Origin: Methyloversatilis universalis FAM5
Lineage (GTDB): Bacteria; Pseudomonadota; Gammaproteobacteria; Burkholderiales; Rhodocyclaceae
Reading direction: 5' to 3'
Length of the DNA stretch: 64,000 bases
Assembly: GCF_000214035.2 (NCBI RefSeq)
Contig: NZ_AFHG01000036.1
Location: 123,402 to 187,401, forward strand
Shown: in pieces, positions 7,695-17,082 of the stretch
Layout of the letters: every line of letters begins with the position of its first letter
Position numbering within the stretch: position 1 is the stretch's first letter
Made by a program: the position numbers and the translations under genes
The notes under the pieces: generated by a model
Told to the model about the DNA's origin: nothing
Seen by the model: the letters and a program-made list of their open reading frames with translations, nothing else
The model's database searches: none

Positions 7695-8368
7695 TGGACG
7701 GGACCGCGATCGCCTTGTCGGCCCGGCTGGCCGGCGTGACGCTGCTAGTGCTGCTGCCGCTGGCGGTGCTGCTGGGCCGCTGGCTGGCGGTCACCCGCAC
7801 CCGCTTCAAGCCCTGGATCGAAGGCCTGCTGGCGCTGCCGCTGGTGCTGCCACCCACCGTGGTCGGCTACTACCTGCTGGTGGCCATGGGCAACCAGAGC
7901 GCGCTCGGCCGTCTGTTCGAGGCGGTGGTCGGCCATGCGCTGGCCTTTAGTTTCGGCGGGCTGGTGTTCGCCTCGGTGCTGGTGAACGTTCCGTTCGCGG
8001 TACAGCCGGTGCAGCGCGCCTTCGAATCGATCTCGCCCGATCTGCGCGAAGCGGCGCAATGCTGCGGCCTGACCCGCTGGCAGGCGTTGTGGCGCATCGA
8101 ACTGCCGCTGGCCTGGCCCGGCCTGCTGTCCGCCGCGGTGCTCACCTTCGCCCACACGCTGGGCGAATTCGGCGTGGTGCTGATGGTGGGCGGCAACATT
8201 CCGGGCGAAACCCAGACGGTGGCGATTTCCATCTACGACCGCACCCAGTCCTTCGACCACGCATCGGCTGGCGCCATGGCGGCGCTGCTGCTCGTCATTT
8301 CGCTGGTCACGATGGCGGTGAGCTACGGCCTGGTGGAGCGCCTGATGCGCAGGCGGCGCAGCGCATGA
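7694..8368 (+). CDS. modB: Molybdate ABC transporter permease
   Basis: A 224-residue inner-membrane permease with about five helices. The cytoplasmic EAA loop that docks on ModC is visible around residue 115 (DLREAAQCCGLTRWQALWR). The family-typical GLLALPLVLPPTVVGYYLL lies near residue 47 and TLGEFGVVLMVGGNIPGETQ near 156. It transports molybdate from ModA into the cytoplasm. The start ATG overlaps the modA stop and the stop overlaps the modC start (ATGA). Confidence 0.95.
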   Translation: MDGTAIALSARLAGVTLLVLLPLAVLLGRWLAVTRTRFKPWIEGLLALPLVLPPTVVGYYLLVAMGNQSALGRLFEAVVGHALAFSFGGLVFASVLVNVPFAVQPVQRAFESISPDLREAAQCCGLTRWQALWRIELPLAWPGLLSAAVLTFAHTLGEFGVVLMVGGNIPGETQTVAISIYDRTQSFDHASAGAMAALLLVISLVTMAVSYGLVERLMRRRRSA

Positions 8369-9456
8369 GCCTGTCGCTCGACCTGCGCCACGACGGCCCG
8401 CCGCTCGACTTCCGCGCCGATCTGCCGCGCGGTCGCATCACCGCCCTGCTCGGCCCGTCGGGCAGCGGCAAGACCTCCATCCTGCGCGCGATCGCCGGCC
8501 TGCTGCCGGTGCGCGAAGCCCGCGTCACGCTGGAGAGCGAACACTGGGACGGGGCAGGCGTCCGCCTGCCCACCCGCGCGCGCAGCATCGGTCTGGTGTC
8601 CCAGCACTACGCGCTGTTTCCGCACCTGAGCGCGCTCGGCAACGTCGAAATGTCGCTCACCCATCTGCCGGCCGCCGAACGCCGCACCCGCGCGCTCGAA
8701 GTGCTGGCGCTGGCCCACGTTGGCGGGCTGGAACACCGGCGGCCGCACGAGCTGTCCGGCGGCCAGAAGCAGCGGGTGGCGCTGGCCCGCGCGATCGCCC
8801 GCGCGCCGAGGGTGCTGCTGCTGGACGAACCTTTTTCGGCGGTCGACCGCAGCACCCGCAAGCGCCTCTACCTGGAACTGCGGCGGCTGCACGAACAGCT
8901 GCGCAACACCGTCGTGCTGGTGACCCACGATCTGGACGAGGCGGCCCAGCTGGCCGACCACCTGTGTCTGGTGCGGCACGGCCGGCTGCTGCAGGCCGGG
9001 CCGGCGGCCGACGTGCTCAACCGGCCGCGCAGCGTGTCCGCCGCGCGGCTGCTCGACATTCCGAACGTGTTCGAGGGCCGGCTGACGCGCGAGGGCGGCG
9101 GCGAACGGCTGCTGCACTGGGGTCCGCACCGCCTGCGTGTGGCCGCACTCGATCCGGCGCTGCCGGACGGCCTGCTGCGCTGGGCGGTGCTGCCGTCCAA
9201 CGTGCTGCTGGCGCACGCCGACCGGGCGTGGAACAGCGATCTGGAAAACGCGGTGCCGGCGCGAGTGCGGGAGGTGGTCGAACTGGGCGGCGAAGCGGTA
9301 GTGCGGGTACAGCCCGCCGGGCTGGCCGACGCGCCGCTGCAACTGCGCCTGCCGACCCGCGCGATCCGTCGTCATGCGGTAAGCCGCGACGCCGACGTGA
9401 CGCTGTGCCTGCGCAGTGCCGACATCGTGCCGCTGTGCGACGATGCCGCCCCATGA
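8365..9456 (+). CDS. modC: Molybdate ABC transporter ATP-binding protein
   Basis: A 363-residue ABC ATPase that powers ModB. Walker A is GPSGSGKT (about residues 31-38), the signature LSGGQKQR, Walker B VLLLDEPF and the switch His in VTHDLDEA. After the nucleotide-binding domain comes a C-terminal Mop/TOBE-like domain (about 290-363: AVPARVREVVELGGEAVVRV), which in this family binds oxyanion and gives feedback inhibition. The ATG was chosen because it forms an ATGA junction with modB. It is followed by a cupin gene, also by ATGA overlap. Confidence 0.94.
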   Translation: MSLSLDLRHDGPPLDFRADLPRGRITALLGPSGSGKTSILRAIAGLLPVREARVTLESEHWDGAGVRLPTRARSIGLVSQHYALFPHLSALGNVEMSLTHLPAAERRTRALEVLALAHVGGLEHRRPHELSGGQKQRVALARAIARAPRVLLLDEPFSAVDRSTRKRLYLELRRLHEQLRNTVVLVTHDLDEAAQLADHLCLVRHGRLLQAGPAADVLNRPRSVSAARLLDIPNVFEGRLTREGGGERLLHWGPHRLRVAALDPALPDGLLRWAVLPSNVLLAHADRAWNSDLENAVPARVREVVELGGEAVVRVQPAGLADAPLQLRLPTRAIRRHAVSRDADVTLCLRSADIVPLCDDAAP

Positions 9457-9839
9457 ACACGCCTTGCACGCCCCACACCCGCTACGCGGACATTCCGGCC
9501 TATGTGACCAAGGACGGTTCGATCATCCGCGAACTGATGCACCCGCAGCAGCACGGCGGCCGTGCGCAGAGCCTGGCCGAAGCCACCGTGCCGCCGGGTA
9601 CCCGCACGCTGCTGCACCGGCATGGATTGACCGAAGAGCTGTACCACGTGACCGCAGGGCGCGGCCTGATGACGCTGAGCGAACGCAGATTCGAGGTCGG
9701 GCCGGGCGACACCGTGCTGATTCCGCCGGGCGCGGCGCACTGCATCGAAACGCTGGGTGAGGCGCCGCTGACCCTGCTGTGCTGCTGCAGCCCGGCGTAC
9801 GCGCACGAGGACACCGAACTGCTGGACGCCGCGCCATGA
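9453..9839 (+). CDS. Metal-type cupin protein coupled to modABC
   Basis: A 128-residue single-domain cupin. Motif 1 is readable as LLHRHGLTEELYHVTAGRG (His55, His57, Glu61 or Glu62, His65) and motif 2 as GDTVLIPPGAAHCIETLG (His96), so a bound divalent metal is likely. Just before the C-terminus there are three consecutive cysteines (110-112, LTLLCCCSP), which is unusual in this family. The ATG overlaps the modC stop (ATGA), so it belongs to the molybdate operon. No function is known for such cupins. Metal storage, sensing or a small-molecule enzyme are all possible. Confidence 0.82.
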   Translation: MNTPCTPHTRYADIPAYVTKDGSIIRELMHPQQHGGRAQSLAEATVPPGTRTLLHRHGLTEELYHVTAGRGLMTLSERRFEVGPGDTVLIPPGAAHCIETLGEAPLTLLCCCSPAYAHEDTELLDAAP

Positions 9840-10171
9840 GCGGCAATCTGTTCGCAGGGCTGCCGTCGGCACCGGAAGCGGACGAACACTTCGAACAACT
9901 GCACGCGGGTGCCGGGGTAAGGATCGAGCGCATCGTATCCACCGGCCAGTGCAGCCCGCCCGGCTTCTGGTACGAGCAGCCGGACGACGAATGGGTGGTG
10001 CTGCTGTCAGGCAGCGCGCAGCTGAGGCTGGCGGACGAGGCGGCGCCGCGCATGTTGCGCCCGGGCGACTGGGTGTTCATTCCGGCGCGTGCGCGCCATC
10101 GGGTGGAGGCCACCGACCCGGAACAGGTGTCGGTCTGGCTGGCCGTGCATCTCCCGGCCGCGACCGTCTGA
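9836..10171 (+). CDS. Second cupin protein of the mod operon
   Basis: A 111-residue cupin that starts with ATGA overlapping the previous stop. Visible features are PPGFWYEQPDDEWVVLLSGS and RPGDWVFIPARARHRVEA, a cupin beta-barrel. Motif 1 has lost the HxH pair: aromatic and acidic residues stand in its place, and only the motif 2 His remains. Metal binding is therefore doubtful or atypical. It belongs to the small-cupin group usually annotated only as cupin domain protein. It ends 26 bases before the convergent rnhB stop. Confidence 0.8.
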   Translation: MSGNLFAGLPSAPEADEHFEQLHAGAGVRIERIVSTGQCSPPGFWYEQPDDEWVVLLSGSAQLRLADEAAPRMLRPGDWVFIPARARHRVEATDPEQVSVWLAVHLPAATV

Positions 10172-10197
10172 ATCCGCCGCAACCGGGGCCAGCGGAG

Positions 10198-10794
10198 TCA
10201 GTCCGTCTGGCCGAAATCGAGCGCGCACTGAGCAACCGGTGCGAAGCTGCGGCGATGGATGGGCGACGGGCCATGCGCCCGCAGCGCCGCCAGATGTTCG
10301 GCAGTCGGATAGCCCTTGTGCTTCGCGATGCCGTACTGCGGATACCGTTCGGCCCACTGCAGCATTTCGTGATCGCGGCCGGTCTTGGCCAGGATGGACG
10401 CCGCCGAAATGGCCGCTTCCGACGCGTCGCCGCCGACGATGGCGCGCGCCGGCACGATGAGGCCGGGCGGCACGCGGTTGCCGTCGATCAGCGCCTCGTC
10501 CGGCCGCACCGCCAGTCCCTCCACCGCCCGCCGCATCGCGAGAAAAGTGGCGTGCAGGATGTTCAGCCGGTCGATTTCCTCCACCGTCGCGATGCCCACC
10601 GCCCACGCCAGCGCCCGCTCGCGTATCAGCGGCGCCAGCGCCTCGCGCTTCTTCTCGGACAGCTTCTTGGAATCGTTCAGCCCGGGTATCGGTCGCGCCG
10701 GATCGAGGATGACGGCGGCGGCATAGACCGGACCGCACAGCGGCCCCCTGCCCGCTTCGTCGACGCCGGCCTGCCGCAGCACGGCGCCGCTCAT
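10198..10794 (-). CDS. rnhB: Ribonuclease HII
   Basis: A 198-residue enzyme that removes RNA from RNA-DNA hybrids and single ribonucleotides misincorporated in DNA. The acidic active site is clear: [19 protein letters not shown] (Asp-Glu near residue 12), [31 protein letters not shown] and RD shortly after. The start [10 protein letters not shown] overlaps the lpxB stop (ATGA), which settles between several upstream in-frame starts. It is the last gene of the lpx cluster, its usual place in proteobacteria. Confidence 0.96.
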   Translation of the reverse strand: MSGAVLRQAGVDEAGRGPLCGPVYAAAVILDPARPIPGLNDSKKLSEKKREALAPLIRERALAWAVGIATVEEIDRLNILHATFLAMRRAVEGLAVRPDEALIDGNRVPPGLIVPARAIVGGDASEAAISAASILAKTGRDHEMLQWAERYPQYGIAKHKGYPTAEHLAALRAHGPSPIHRRSFAPVAQCALDFGQTD

Positions 10795-11942
10795 GCCGGC
10801 GGCAGATGCGGCAGGATGGCCTGTGCCGCGCGCGCGGCCGTGCCCTGGCGCAGCGTGTGGTGGATGCGCTCGAATTCCTCGATCTGCGCACTGCGCGCGA
10901 CCGGGTCGCCGAGCAGCGCGTCCAGCGCGTCGGCCAGCTTTTCCGGCGTGGCATCGTGCTGCAGCAGTTCGGGCACCAGAGACCGGCCGGCCAGAATGTT
11001 GGGCAGACCCACCCAGGGCTGATAGGCCATGCGCTTCATCAGCAGATAGCTCAGCCGGTGGATGCGATAGGCCACCACATGCGGCGCGCGGCACAGCGCG
11101 GCTTCCAGCGTGGCGGTACCGCTGGCGACCAGCGCCACGTCGCAGGCCATCAGCGCGTCACGCGCGTGGCCGAACAGGATGGACAGCGGCAGATCGTTGG
11201 CCTGACAGTCCCACAGCGCCTGTTCAAATTGCTGGCGGGTTTCGCGCGTGGTCAGCGGCACCAGGAAGCGCAGGTCCGGATGGCGCCGGTGCAGCAACTG
11301 GGCGGCACCGATCCAGGCGTGCGCGTTGTACTGCAGTTCGGACTGGCGGCTGCCCGGCAGCAGCGCAACGATGCGCGCATCGACCGGCAGTGCCAGCCGC
11401 TCGCGCGCCGCGAAGCGCTGCGGTTCGGGTGAAATTTCGTCGGCGAAAGGGTGGCCGACATAGCTGACCGGCACGCCGGCCTTTTCGTAGATCGCCGGTT
11501 CGAACGGGAACAGGCACAGCATGCGCGACACGCTGCGTGCGATGCCCTTGATCCGCCCGCCGCGCCAGGCCCAGATCGACGGGCTCACGTAGTGGATGGC
11601 CGGCACGCCGGCATCCTTGAGGCGCTTTTCCAGCCACAGGCTGAAATCCGGCGCATCGATGCCGATGAAGGCAGCCGGCCTGTCCTTGAGCAGACGGCTG
11701 AGCAGGCTGCGGCGTATGCCCGACAGTTCGCGGTAATGCTTCAGCACTTCGAAATAGCCGCGCACCGCCAGCTTTTCCGACGGCCACCAGGCCTTGAAGC
11801 CGGCGGCTTCCATGCGCGGGCCGCCGATGCCGACGAAATCGATGTCGGGGCGGACGGCCTGCAGGGCCTTGATCAGATGCGCGGCCAGCTGGTCGCCCGA
11901 CGCTTCGCCGGCGACCATGGCCACCGTGATGCGGTCGGCCAT
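10791..11942 (-). CDS. lpxB: Lipid-A-disaccharide synthase
   Basis: A 383-residue GT19 glycosyltransferase that joins UDP-2,3-diacylglucosamine and lipid X into the lipid A disaccharide at the inner membrane. Characteristic segments are [15 protein letters not shown] at the N-terminus, [50 protein letters not shown] and [10 protein letters not shown]. Length and order are normal. It starts 1 base after the lpxA stop and overlaps rnhB at the 3' end. Confidence 0.97.
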   Translation of the reverse strand: MADRITVAMVAGEASGDQLAAHLIKALQAVRPDIDFVGIGGPRMEAAGFKAWWPSEKLAVRGYFEVLKHYRELSGIRRSLLSRLLKDRPAAFIGIDAPDFSLWLEKRLKDAGVPAIHYVSPSIWAWRGGRIKGIARSVSRMLCLFPFEPAIYEKAGVPVSYVGHPFADEISPEPQRFAARERLALPVDARIVALLPGSRQSELQYNAHAWIGAAQLLHRRHPDLRFLVPLTTRETRQQFEQALWDCQANDLPLSILFGHARDALMACDVALVASGTATLEAALCRAPHVVAYRIHRLSYLLMKRMAYQPWVGLPNILAGRSLVPELLQHDATPEKLADALDALLGDPVARSAQIEEFERIHHTLRQGTAARAAQAILPHLPPA

Positions 11943-11943
11943 G

Positions 11944-12723
11944 TCAGCGGATGATGCCGCGTCCGCCGGCTTCCAGGAAATTGGACAGCAGCGCCACTTC
12001 CGGCGTGGTTCTGGCAGCCTCGGCGATGACCGCTTTCGCGTCGTCCAGCTTCAGGCCTTCGCGGTAAAGCGTCTTGTACGCGCGCTTGATCGCCATGATG
12101 GCTTCGCTGCTGTAGCCGCGGCGGCGCAGGCCTTCGCTGTTGATGCCGTGCGGCGCCGCCGGCACGCCATTGGCCAGCACGAAGGGCGGCACGTCCTGCA
12201 GCACGCTCGAATGCACGCCGCAGAAGCTGTGCGCACCCACGCGCACGAACTGGTGCACGCCGGTGAAGCCGCCAAGGATGGCCCAGTCGCCCACATGGAC
12301 GTGGCCGGCGAGCGCGGTGTTGTTGGCCATGATGGTGTGACTGCCGACCTGGCAGTCGTGCGCCACGTGAACATAGGCCATCAGCCAGTTGTCGTCGCCC
12401 AGGCGGGTGACGCCACCGTCCTGCACGGTGCCGCAGTTCATCGTCACGTATTCGCGCACGGTGTTGCGGTCACCGATGACGAGCTGGGTCGGCTCGTTGG
12501 CGTACTTCTTGTCCTGCGGATCGCCGCCGATCGAGCAGAACGGATGGAACACGTTGTCGCTGCCGATGCGGGTATGGCCCTGGATCACCACGTGCGGGTG
12601 CACCCGGGTGCCGGCGCCGATCTCTACATTCGGGCCGATCACGCTGTAAGCACCGATCTCGACGCCGTCGGCGATGCGCGCCGCCGGATCGACAATCGCG
12701 GTCGGATGAATCTGCGCAGCCAT
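11944..12723 (-). CDS. lpxA: UDP-N-acetylglucosamine acyltransferase
   Basis: A 259-residue left-handed beta-helix enzyme, first step of lipid A synthesis: it moves an R-3-hydroxyacyl chain from ACP to UDP-GlcNAc. Hexapeptide repeats fill residues 1-190, starting IHPTAIVDPAARIADGVEIG. The catalytic His lies in the AYVHVAHDCQVGSHT segment, and the C-terminal helical cap follows GLRRRGYSSEAIMAIK. I chose [11 protein letters not shown] because its ATG overlaps the fabZ stop (TGATG). The open frame extends 7 codons upstream into fabZ. Confidence 0.97.
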   Translation of the reverse strand: MAAQIHPTAIVDPAARIADGVEIGAYSVIGPNVEIGAGTRVHPHVVIQGHTRIGSDNVFHPFCSIGGDPQDKKYANEPTQLVIGDRNTVREYVTMNCGTVQDGGVTRLGDDNWLMAYVHVAHDCQVGSHTIMANNTALAGHVHVGDWAILGGFTGVHQFVRVGAHSFCGVHSSVLQDVPPFVLANGVPAAPHGINSEGLRRRGYSSEAIMAIKRAYKTLYREGLKLDDAKAVIAEAARTTPEVALLSNFLEAGGRGIIR

Positions 12724-13157
12724 CAGGTCGGGCGCACCGCGCACAGCAGTTCGGTTTCGGCCACCACGCCGCCGTCCACCCGGGCACGGGCCTGGTACTT
12801 CCAGATGCCGCGCGAGTGCTTCAGCAGTTCCACTTCCAGAACGAGCTGGTCGCCCGCCATGACCGGCTTCTTGAAGCGGGTGTTGTCCACGCCGCAGAGG
12901 TAGTAGACCGAATCGGCGTCCGGCGTCGTGCCCAGCGTCTCGAAAGACAGGATGGCGGCCGTCTGGGCCAGCGCCTCGACGATGAGCACGCCCGGCATGA
13001 CCGGGTGGTTCGGGAAGTGGCCGGGGAAGAAGGGCTCGTTGATGGTGACGTTCTTCAGCGCGCGGATGTGCTTGCCCGGCTCGACTTCGAGCACGCGGTC
13101 GACCAGCAGGAAGGGAAAGCGGTGCGGCAGCGACTTCAGTACCGCGTGGATGTCCAT
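12723..13157 (-). CDS. fabZ: 3-hydroxyacyl-ACP dehydratase FabZ
   Basis: A 144-residue hot-dog-fold dehydratase for fatty acid elongation. The active-site segment [20 protein letters not shown] and the following EALAQTAAI hold the catalytic His and Glu. The ATG ([20 protein letters not shown]) is the standard start, 10 bases after lpxD. Its presence between lpxD and lpxA links hydroxyacyl-ACP supply to the two acyltransferases that compete for it. Confidence 0.97.
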   Translation of the reverse strand: MDIHAVLKSLPHRFPFLLVDRVLEVEPGKHIRALKNVTINEPFFPGHFPNHPVMPGVLIVEALAQTAAILSFETLGTTPDADSVYYLCGVDNTRFKKPVMAGDQLVLEVELLKHSRGIWKYQARARVDGGVVAETELLCAVRPT

Positions 13158-13167
13158 CGATTTCAAT

Positions 13168-14208
13168 TCAGTCTTCCTTGTTGCCTTGCAGCGTTGCAAG
13201 TTGTTGCTCGAGCGCCTTGATGCGGTCAGCCATCGAGTCGAGGTGGCGCAGGCGCGAATAGTTGCGCGTCCATTCCCTGTGTTCCATCGACGGCACCGAG
13301 CCGGTATAGACACCGGCTTCCGGGATGGACTTGGTGGCGAAGGACACCGCGGACACCACCACGTCGTCCACGATGTCGATGTGGCCCATGATGTTGGCCG
13401 AGCCACCGATCATGCAGCGCTTGCCTATGGTGGTGCTGCCGGCGACGCCGGAGCAGGCCGCCATCGCGGTGTGTTCGCCGATGCGCACGTTGTGGGCGAT
13501 CTGTATGAGGTTGTCGAGCTTCACCCCGTCCTCGATCACCGTGTCTTCGAGCGCGCCGCGGTCCACCGTGGTATTGGCGCCGATCTCGACGTCGTTGCCG
13601 ATCAGCACGCGGCCGATCTGCGGAATCTTGACCCAGCTGCCGTCGCCCTCGCGTGCGAAACCGAAGCCATCGGCCCCGATCACCGCGCCGGAATGCAGGA
13701 TGCAGCGCTCGCCCACCACGCAGTGCGGATAGATGACCACGCGCGCATGCAGCCGGCTGCCCGCGCCGATGCGCACGCCCTCACCCACCACCGAACCGGC
13801 GCCGACCACCACCTCGGCACCGATGTCGGCGCCCTCGCCCACGACCGCGCCGGCTGCGACATGGGCCGTCGGGTGGATGCGCGCCCCCGGATGCACGCTG
13901 GCCATCGGGTCCACGCCGGCCGCAGGCCGCGAGTCCGGATTGAGCAGCTGGGCCACCCGAGCGAAGTACAGATAGGGATTGCGCACCCGGATATGGGTGC
14001 GTTCCAGGCCTTCGCCGTCCTTCGGTGGCACGATCACCACCCCGGCCGTGCTGGTGGCCAGCGCGGGGCGGTACTTCGGGTTGGACAGGAAGGAAATGTG
14101 GGCCGGGCCGGCGCTGTCCAGCGGTGCGACCTGCTCGACCATCAGGTCGGCGTCGCCATGCAGTTCGCCGCCCAGACGGGCGACGATGTCGCCAAGTCGG
14201 GCTGCCAT
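13168..14208 (-). CDS. lpxD: UDP-3-O-acylglucosamine N-acyltransferase
   Basis: A 346-residue hexapeptide-repeat enzyme, third step of lipid A synthesis. The N-terminal uridine-binding domain includes [14 protein letters not shown]. Repeats run from about residue 100 to 290 ([19 protein letters not shown] and onward), and the catalytic His sits in the [18 protein letters not shown] segment. The C-terminal helix ([20 protein letters not shown]) is the ACP-binding tail. It lies 7 bases after skp. Confidence 0.97.
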   Translation of the reverse strand: MAARLGDIVARLGGELHGDADLMVEQVAPLDSAGPAHISFLSNPKYRPALATSTAGVVIVPPKDGEGLERTHIRVRNPYLYFARVAQLLNPDSRPAAGVDPMASVHPGARIHPTAHVAAGAVVGEGADIGAEVVVGAGSVVGEGVRIGAGSRLHARVVIYPHCVVGERCILHSGAVIGADGFGFAREGDGSWVKIPQIGRVLIGNDVEIGANTTVDRGALEDTVIEDGVKLDNLIQIAHNVRIGEHTAMAACSGVAGSTTIGKRCMIGGSANIMGHIDIVDDVVVSAVSFATKSIPEAGVYTGSVPSMEHREWTRNYSRLRHLDSMADRIKALEQQLATLQGNKED

Positions 14209-14215
14209 GGATGCC

Positions 14216-14737
14216 TTACTTGGTTGCGGGAGGGTCCGCGAGCGCTTTCAGCACCTTTTCGGTGATGTCGATGCGCGCGCTGCGATAGACCACTTCCTGG
14301 AAGATGATGTCGTACTTCTCGGCCTCGGCGATCACCTTGATCGCCTTGTTCGCCTTGTCCAGCACGCCCGACAGTTCCTCGTTGCGGCGCTGGTTCAGGT
14401 CTTCGCGGTATTCGCGTTCCTTGCGCTGCATGTCGCGCGTCAGTTCGCTGAACTCGCGCTCCTTGGCGCGGCGGTCGCTGTCTGACAGCGTGACCGCATT
14501 CTTTTCCATGTTCTGCTGCATCGACTGCAGCTGCTTGGCCATGCGCTCCAGTTCCTGGCTGCGCTTCTCGAATTCCTTTTCGAGCTTCTTCTGGGCACGC
14601 ACGGCCGGCGCCGCCTCGCGCAGGATGCGTTCGGTGTCGACAAAACCGATCTTCACGTCGTTTTCCGCGTGAGCCGGGGCGGCCGCCAGAAGCGCCAGCG
14701 AAGACAGTGCGGCAAGAAGTGCGGAGCGTACGGACAT
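14216..14737 (-). CDS. skp: Periplasmic chaperone Skp/OmpH
   Basis: A 173-residue precursor of the trimeric jellyfish chaperone that carries unfolded outer-membrane proteins to BamA. The signal peptide is [24 protein letters not shown]. After it comes [15 protein letters not shown], then a long charged coiled coil (about 45-140), then [20 protein letters not shown]. Two upstream ATGs are in frame. I preferred the one at 14737 because an AGG lies 6 bases ahead and the signal peptide then starts normally. It sits between bamA and lpxD, its conserved place. Confidence 0.93.
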   Translation of the reverse strand: MSVRSALLAALSSLALLAAAPAHAENDVKIGFVDTERILREAAPAVRAQKKLEKEFEKRSQELERMAKQLQSMQQNMEKNAVTLSDSDRRAKEREFSELTRDMQRKEREYREDLNQRRNEELSGVLDKANKAIKVIAEAEKYDIIFQEVVYRSARIDITEKVLKALADPPATK

Positions 14738-14768
14738 ACTCGACCTGTTCATTCGGTGCGTGTTGCGA

Positions 14769-17063
14769 TCAGAACACATTACCCATCTGGAACTGGAAGC
14801 GCTGCAGACGATCGGTCGGTTCCTTGTTCAGGGGCTGTGCAATGCTGAACTTCAGCGGACCCATGGGTGAACTCCACGCCACGGAAAGGCCGGCACTATA
14901 GCGCAAATCGCTGACGCTCAGGCTCTGGCCGTCGGCCCACACGTTGCCGGCATCAAAGAAGGTGCCCAGGCGCAGCGTCTTGTCCTGCCCCATGCCGGGG
15001 AAGGGGAACAGCACTTCCGCGTTCATGACCAGCTTGCGGTCGCCGCCGATGGTCGTGCGCAGCAGATTGCCGTTCGCGTCGCGGTCGCGCTGGCCGATCG
15101 ACGCGGTTTCGAAACCGCGCACCGAACCGATGCCGCCCACGTAGTAGTTCTTGTAGAAGGGCAGCGGCTTGCCGCCATAGCCGCGGCCGTAACCCAGTTC
15201 GCCATTCAGCATCAGCACGAAATCGCCCCACAGCGGGAAATACGTCTGGTGCTGGTAAGAGGCCTTCATGTAGCGCAGGTCGCCCGGCGGTACCGACACC
15301 TCACCGTTAACCCGCTGGACCGAGCCGCGGGTCGGGTAGATGAAGCTGTCCCGGGTGTCGCGGCCCCAGCCTATGGTGCTCACCAGCGAGGTGTTGGTGT
15401 CGCCGAACTCGTTCACGAAGTTCTTGTAGCGCAGCGGGCTGTCGGCAAAGGTGTCGATCGAGGTCTGGTCGACCGCCAGACCGAAGTTGATCCGGTCGTC
15501 CTCACGGATCGGGAAGCCCCAGCGCAGACCGGCACCGATGGACGACGTGCGGTAGTTGCCGATGTTCAGACGGGTCGGATCGACGTTGCGCAGATACAGG
15601 TCGAAACCGCGGGAAATGCCATCCGGCGTGTAGTACGGGTCGGTGAAGGACAGCGCATAGGTCTTGTTGATGCTGCCGCTGTTCAGACTCAGCGACAGCG
15701 ACTTGCCGCTGCCGAACAGGTTCTGCTGCGACACCGAGGTCGACAGGATGAGGCTTTCCGAACTGGAGAAACCGGCACCGAACATCAGGTTGCCGGTCGG
15801 CTTTTCCTTCACCGTGATGTTCACGTCGACCTGGTCGGTACTGCCGGGCACCGCCGGCGTTTCGATGGTCGCGGCGTCGAAATAGCCCAGGCGGTCAACC
15901 CGGGTACGCGAGCGGTTGATCTTCTCGCCGTCGTACCAGGCACCTTCCATCTGGCGGAATTCACGGCGGATCACCTGGTCGGCGGTCTTGCTGTTGCCGA
16001 CCACGTTGATCCGGCGCACGTAGACACGACGGCCCGGATCGACGAACACGGTGAAGGCCACCGTACGCTTGTCCTTGTCCGGCTCGGGTACCGCATTCAC
16101 ATTGGCGAAGGCATAGCCTTCGTTGGCCAGGCGGTCGTTGATCGCCTTGGTGGTGTCTGTCAGGTTCTTGCGCGAGAACTCTTCGCCGGTCCTGAGCTTG
16201 ACCAGCTTGCGCAGTTCCGCTTCAGGCAGCAGCAGGTCACCCGACATCTTGACGCCCGAGATGGTGTACTTCTCGCCCTCGGTGATCGAAATGGTGATGT
16301 AGATGTCCTGCTTGTCCGGCGTGATCGACACCTGGGTCGAATCGACGTTGAATTCGAGATAGCCGCGGTCCAGATACCAGCTGCGCAGGGTTTCGACGTC
16401 GGCGCCGAGCTTCTGCTTCGAGTACTGGTCGTTCTTGGTGTACCAGCTGAGCCAGTTCGGCGTGGTCAGCGTGATCAGCTTGAGCAGATCCTTTTCCTTG
16501 AACGCATTGGCGCCCACGATGTTGATCTGGCGGATCTTGGCGACTTCGCCCTCGTCGACCTGGAAGCTGATGGCGACCCGGTTGCGCTCCAGCGGCGTCA
16601 CCGTGGTCTTGACCTCGACCGAATAGCGGCCGCGCGACAGGTACTGACGCTTCAGTTCCTGCTCGGCGCGTTCGAGCACCGCGCGGTCGAAGATGCGCGA
16701 TTCGGCCAGACCCACTTCGCGCAGGCCCTTCTTGATCGCTTCCTTGTCGAACTCCTTCATGCCGGTGAAGTCGAGCGAGGCGATGGCCGGTCGCTCTTCG
16801 ATCACCACCACCAGCACGTCGCCTTCGGCCTCGATGCGCACGTCCTTGAAGAAGCCGGTGGCGAACAGCGCCTTGATCGCCTGGGCCGCCTTCTCGTCGT
16901 TGAAGCTTTCGCCGACGCGGACCGGCAGGTAGTTGAACACCGTACCCGCTTCGGTGCGCTGGATGCCTTCGACCCGGATGTCGCGGACGACGAAAGGTTC
17001 GAACGCGTAGGCATGAGCGGACAGCAGGCCCGCAGTCAGTGCGGGCAGGAGAAACTTGCGCAT
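14769..17063 (-). CDS. bamA: Outer-membrane protein assembly factor BamA
   Basis: A 764-residue Omp85 insertase. It has a signal peptide (MRKFLLPALTAGLLSAHAYA), five POTRA domains to about residue 420 (the first opening FVVRDIRVEGIQRTEAGTVF) and a C-terminal 16-strand barrel. The conserved loop-6 motif VRGF is near residue 645 (GIGSVRGFETASIG). The protein ends in Phe (FQFQMGNVF), the usual barrel C-terminal signal. It folds outer-membrane proteins delivered by Skp, encoded just downstream, and is followed upstream by the site-2 protease gene rseP. Confidence 0.98.
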   Translation of the reverse strand: MRKFLLPALTAGLLSAHAYAFEPFVVRDIRVEGIQRTEAGTVFNYLPVRVGESFNDEKAAQAIKALFATGFFKDVRIEAEGDVLVVVIEERPAIASLDFTGMKEFDKEAIKKGLREVGLAESRIFDRAVLERAEQELKRQYLSRGRYSVEVKTTVTPLERNRVAISFQVDEGEVAKIRQINIVGANAFKEKDLLKLITLTTPNWLSWYTKNDQYSKQKLGADVETLRSWYLDRGYLEFNVDSTQVSITPDKQDIYITISITEGEKYTISGVKMSGDLLLPEAELRKLVKLRTGEEFSRKNLTDTTKAINDRLANEGYAFANVNAVPEPDKDKRTVAFTVFVDPGRRVYVRRINVVGNSKTADQVIRREFRQMEGAWYDGEKINRSRTRVDRLGYFDAATIETPAVPGSTDQVDVNITVKEKPTGNLMFGAGFSSSESLILSTSVSQQNLFGSGKSLSLSLNSGSINKTYALSFTDPYYTPDGISRGFDLYLRNVDPTRLNIGNYRTSSIGAGLRWGFPIREDDRINFGLAVDQTSIDTFADSPLRYKNFVNEFGDTNTSLVSTIGWGRDTRDSFIYPTRGSVQRVNGEVSVPPGDLRYMKASYQHQTYFPLWGDFVLMLNGELGYGRGYGGKPLPFYKNYYVGGIGSVRGFETASIGQRDRDANGNLLRTTIGGDRKLVMNAEVLFPFPGMGQDKTLRLGTFFDAGNVWADGQSLSVSDLRYSAGLSVAWSSPMGPLKFSIAQPLNKEPTDRLQRFQFQMGNVF

Positions 17064-17082
17064 CGGGGAATTCAGCCGGCAG

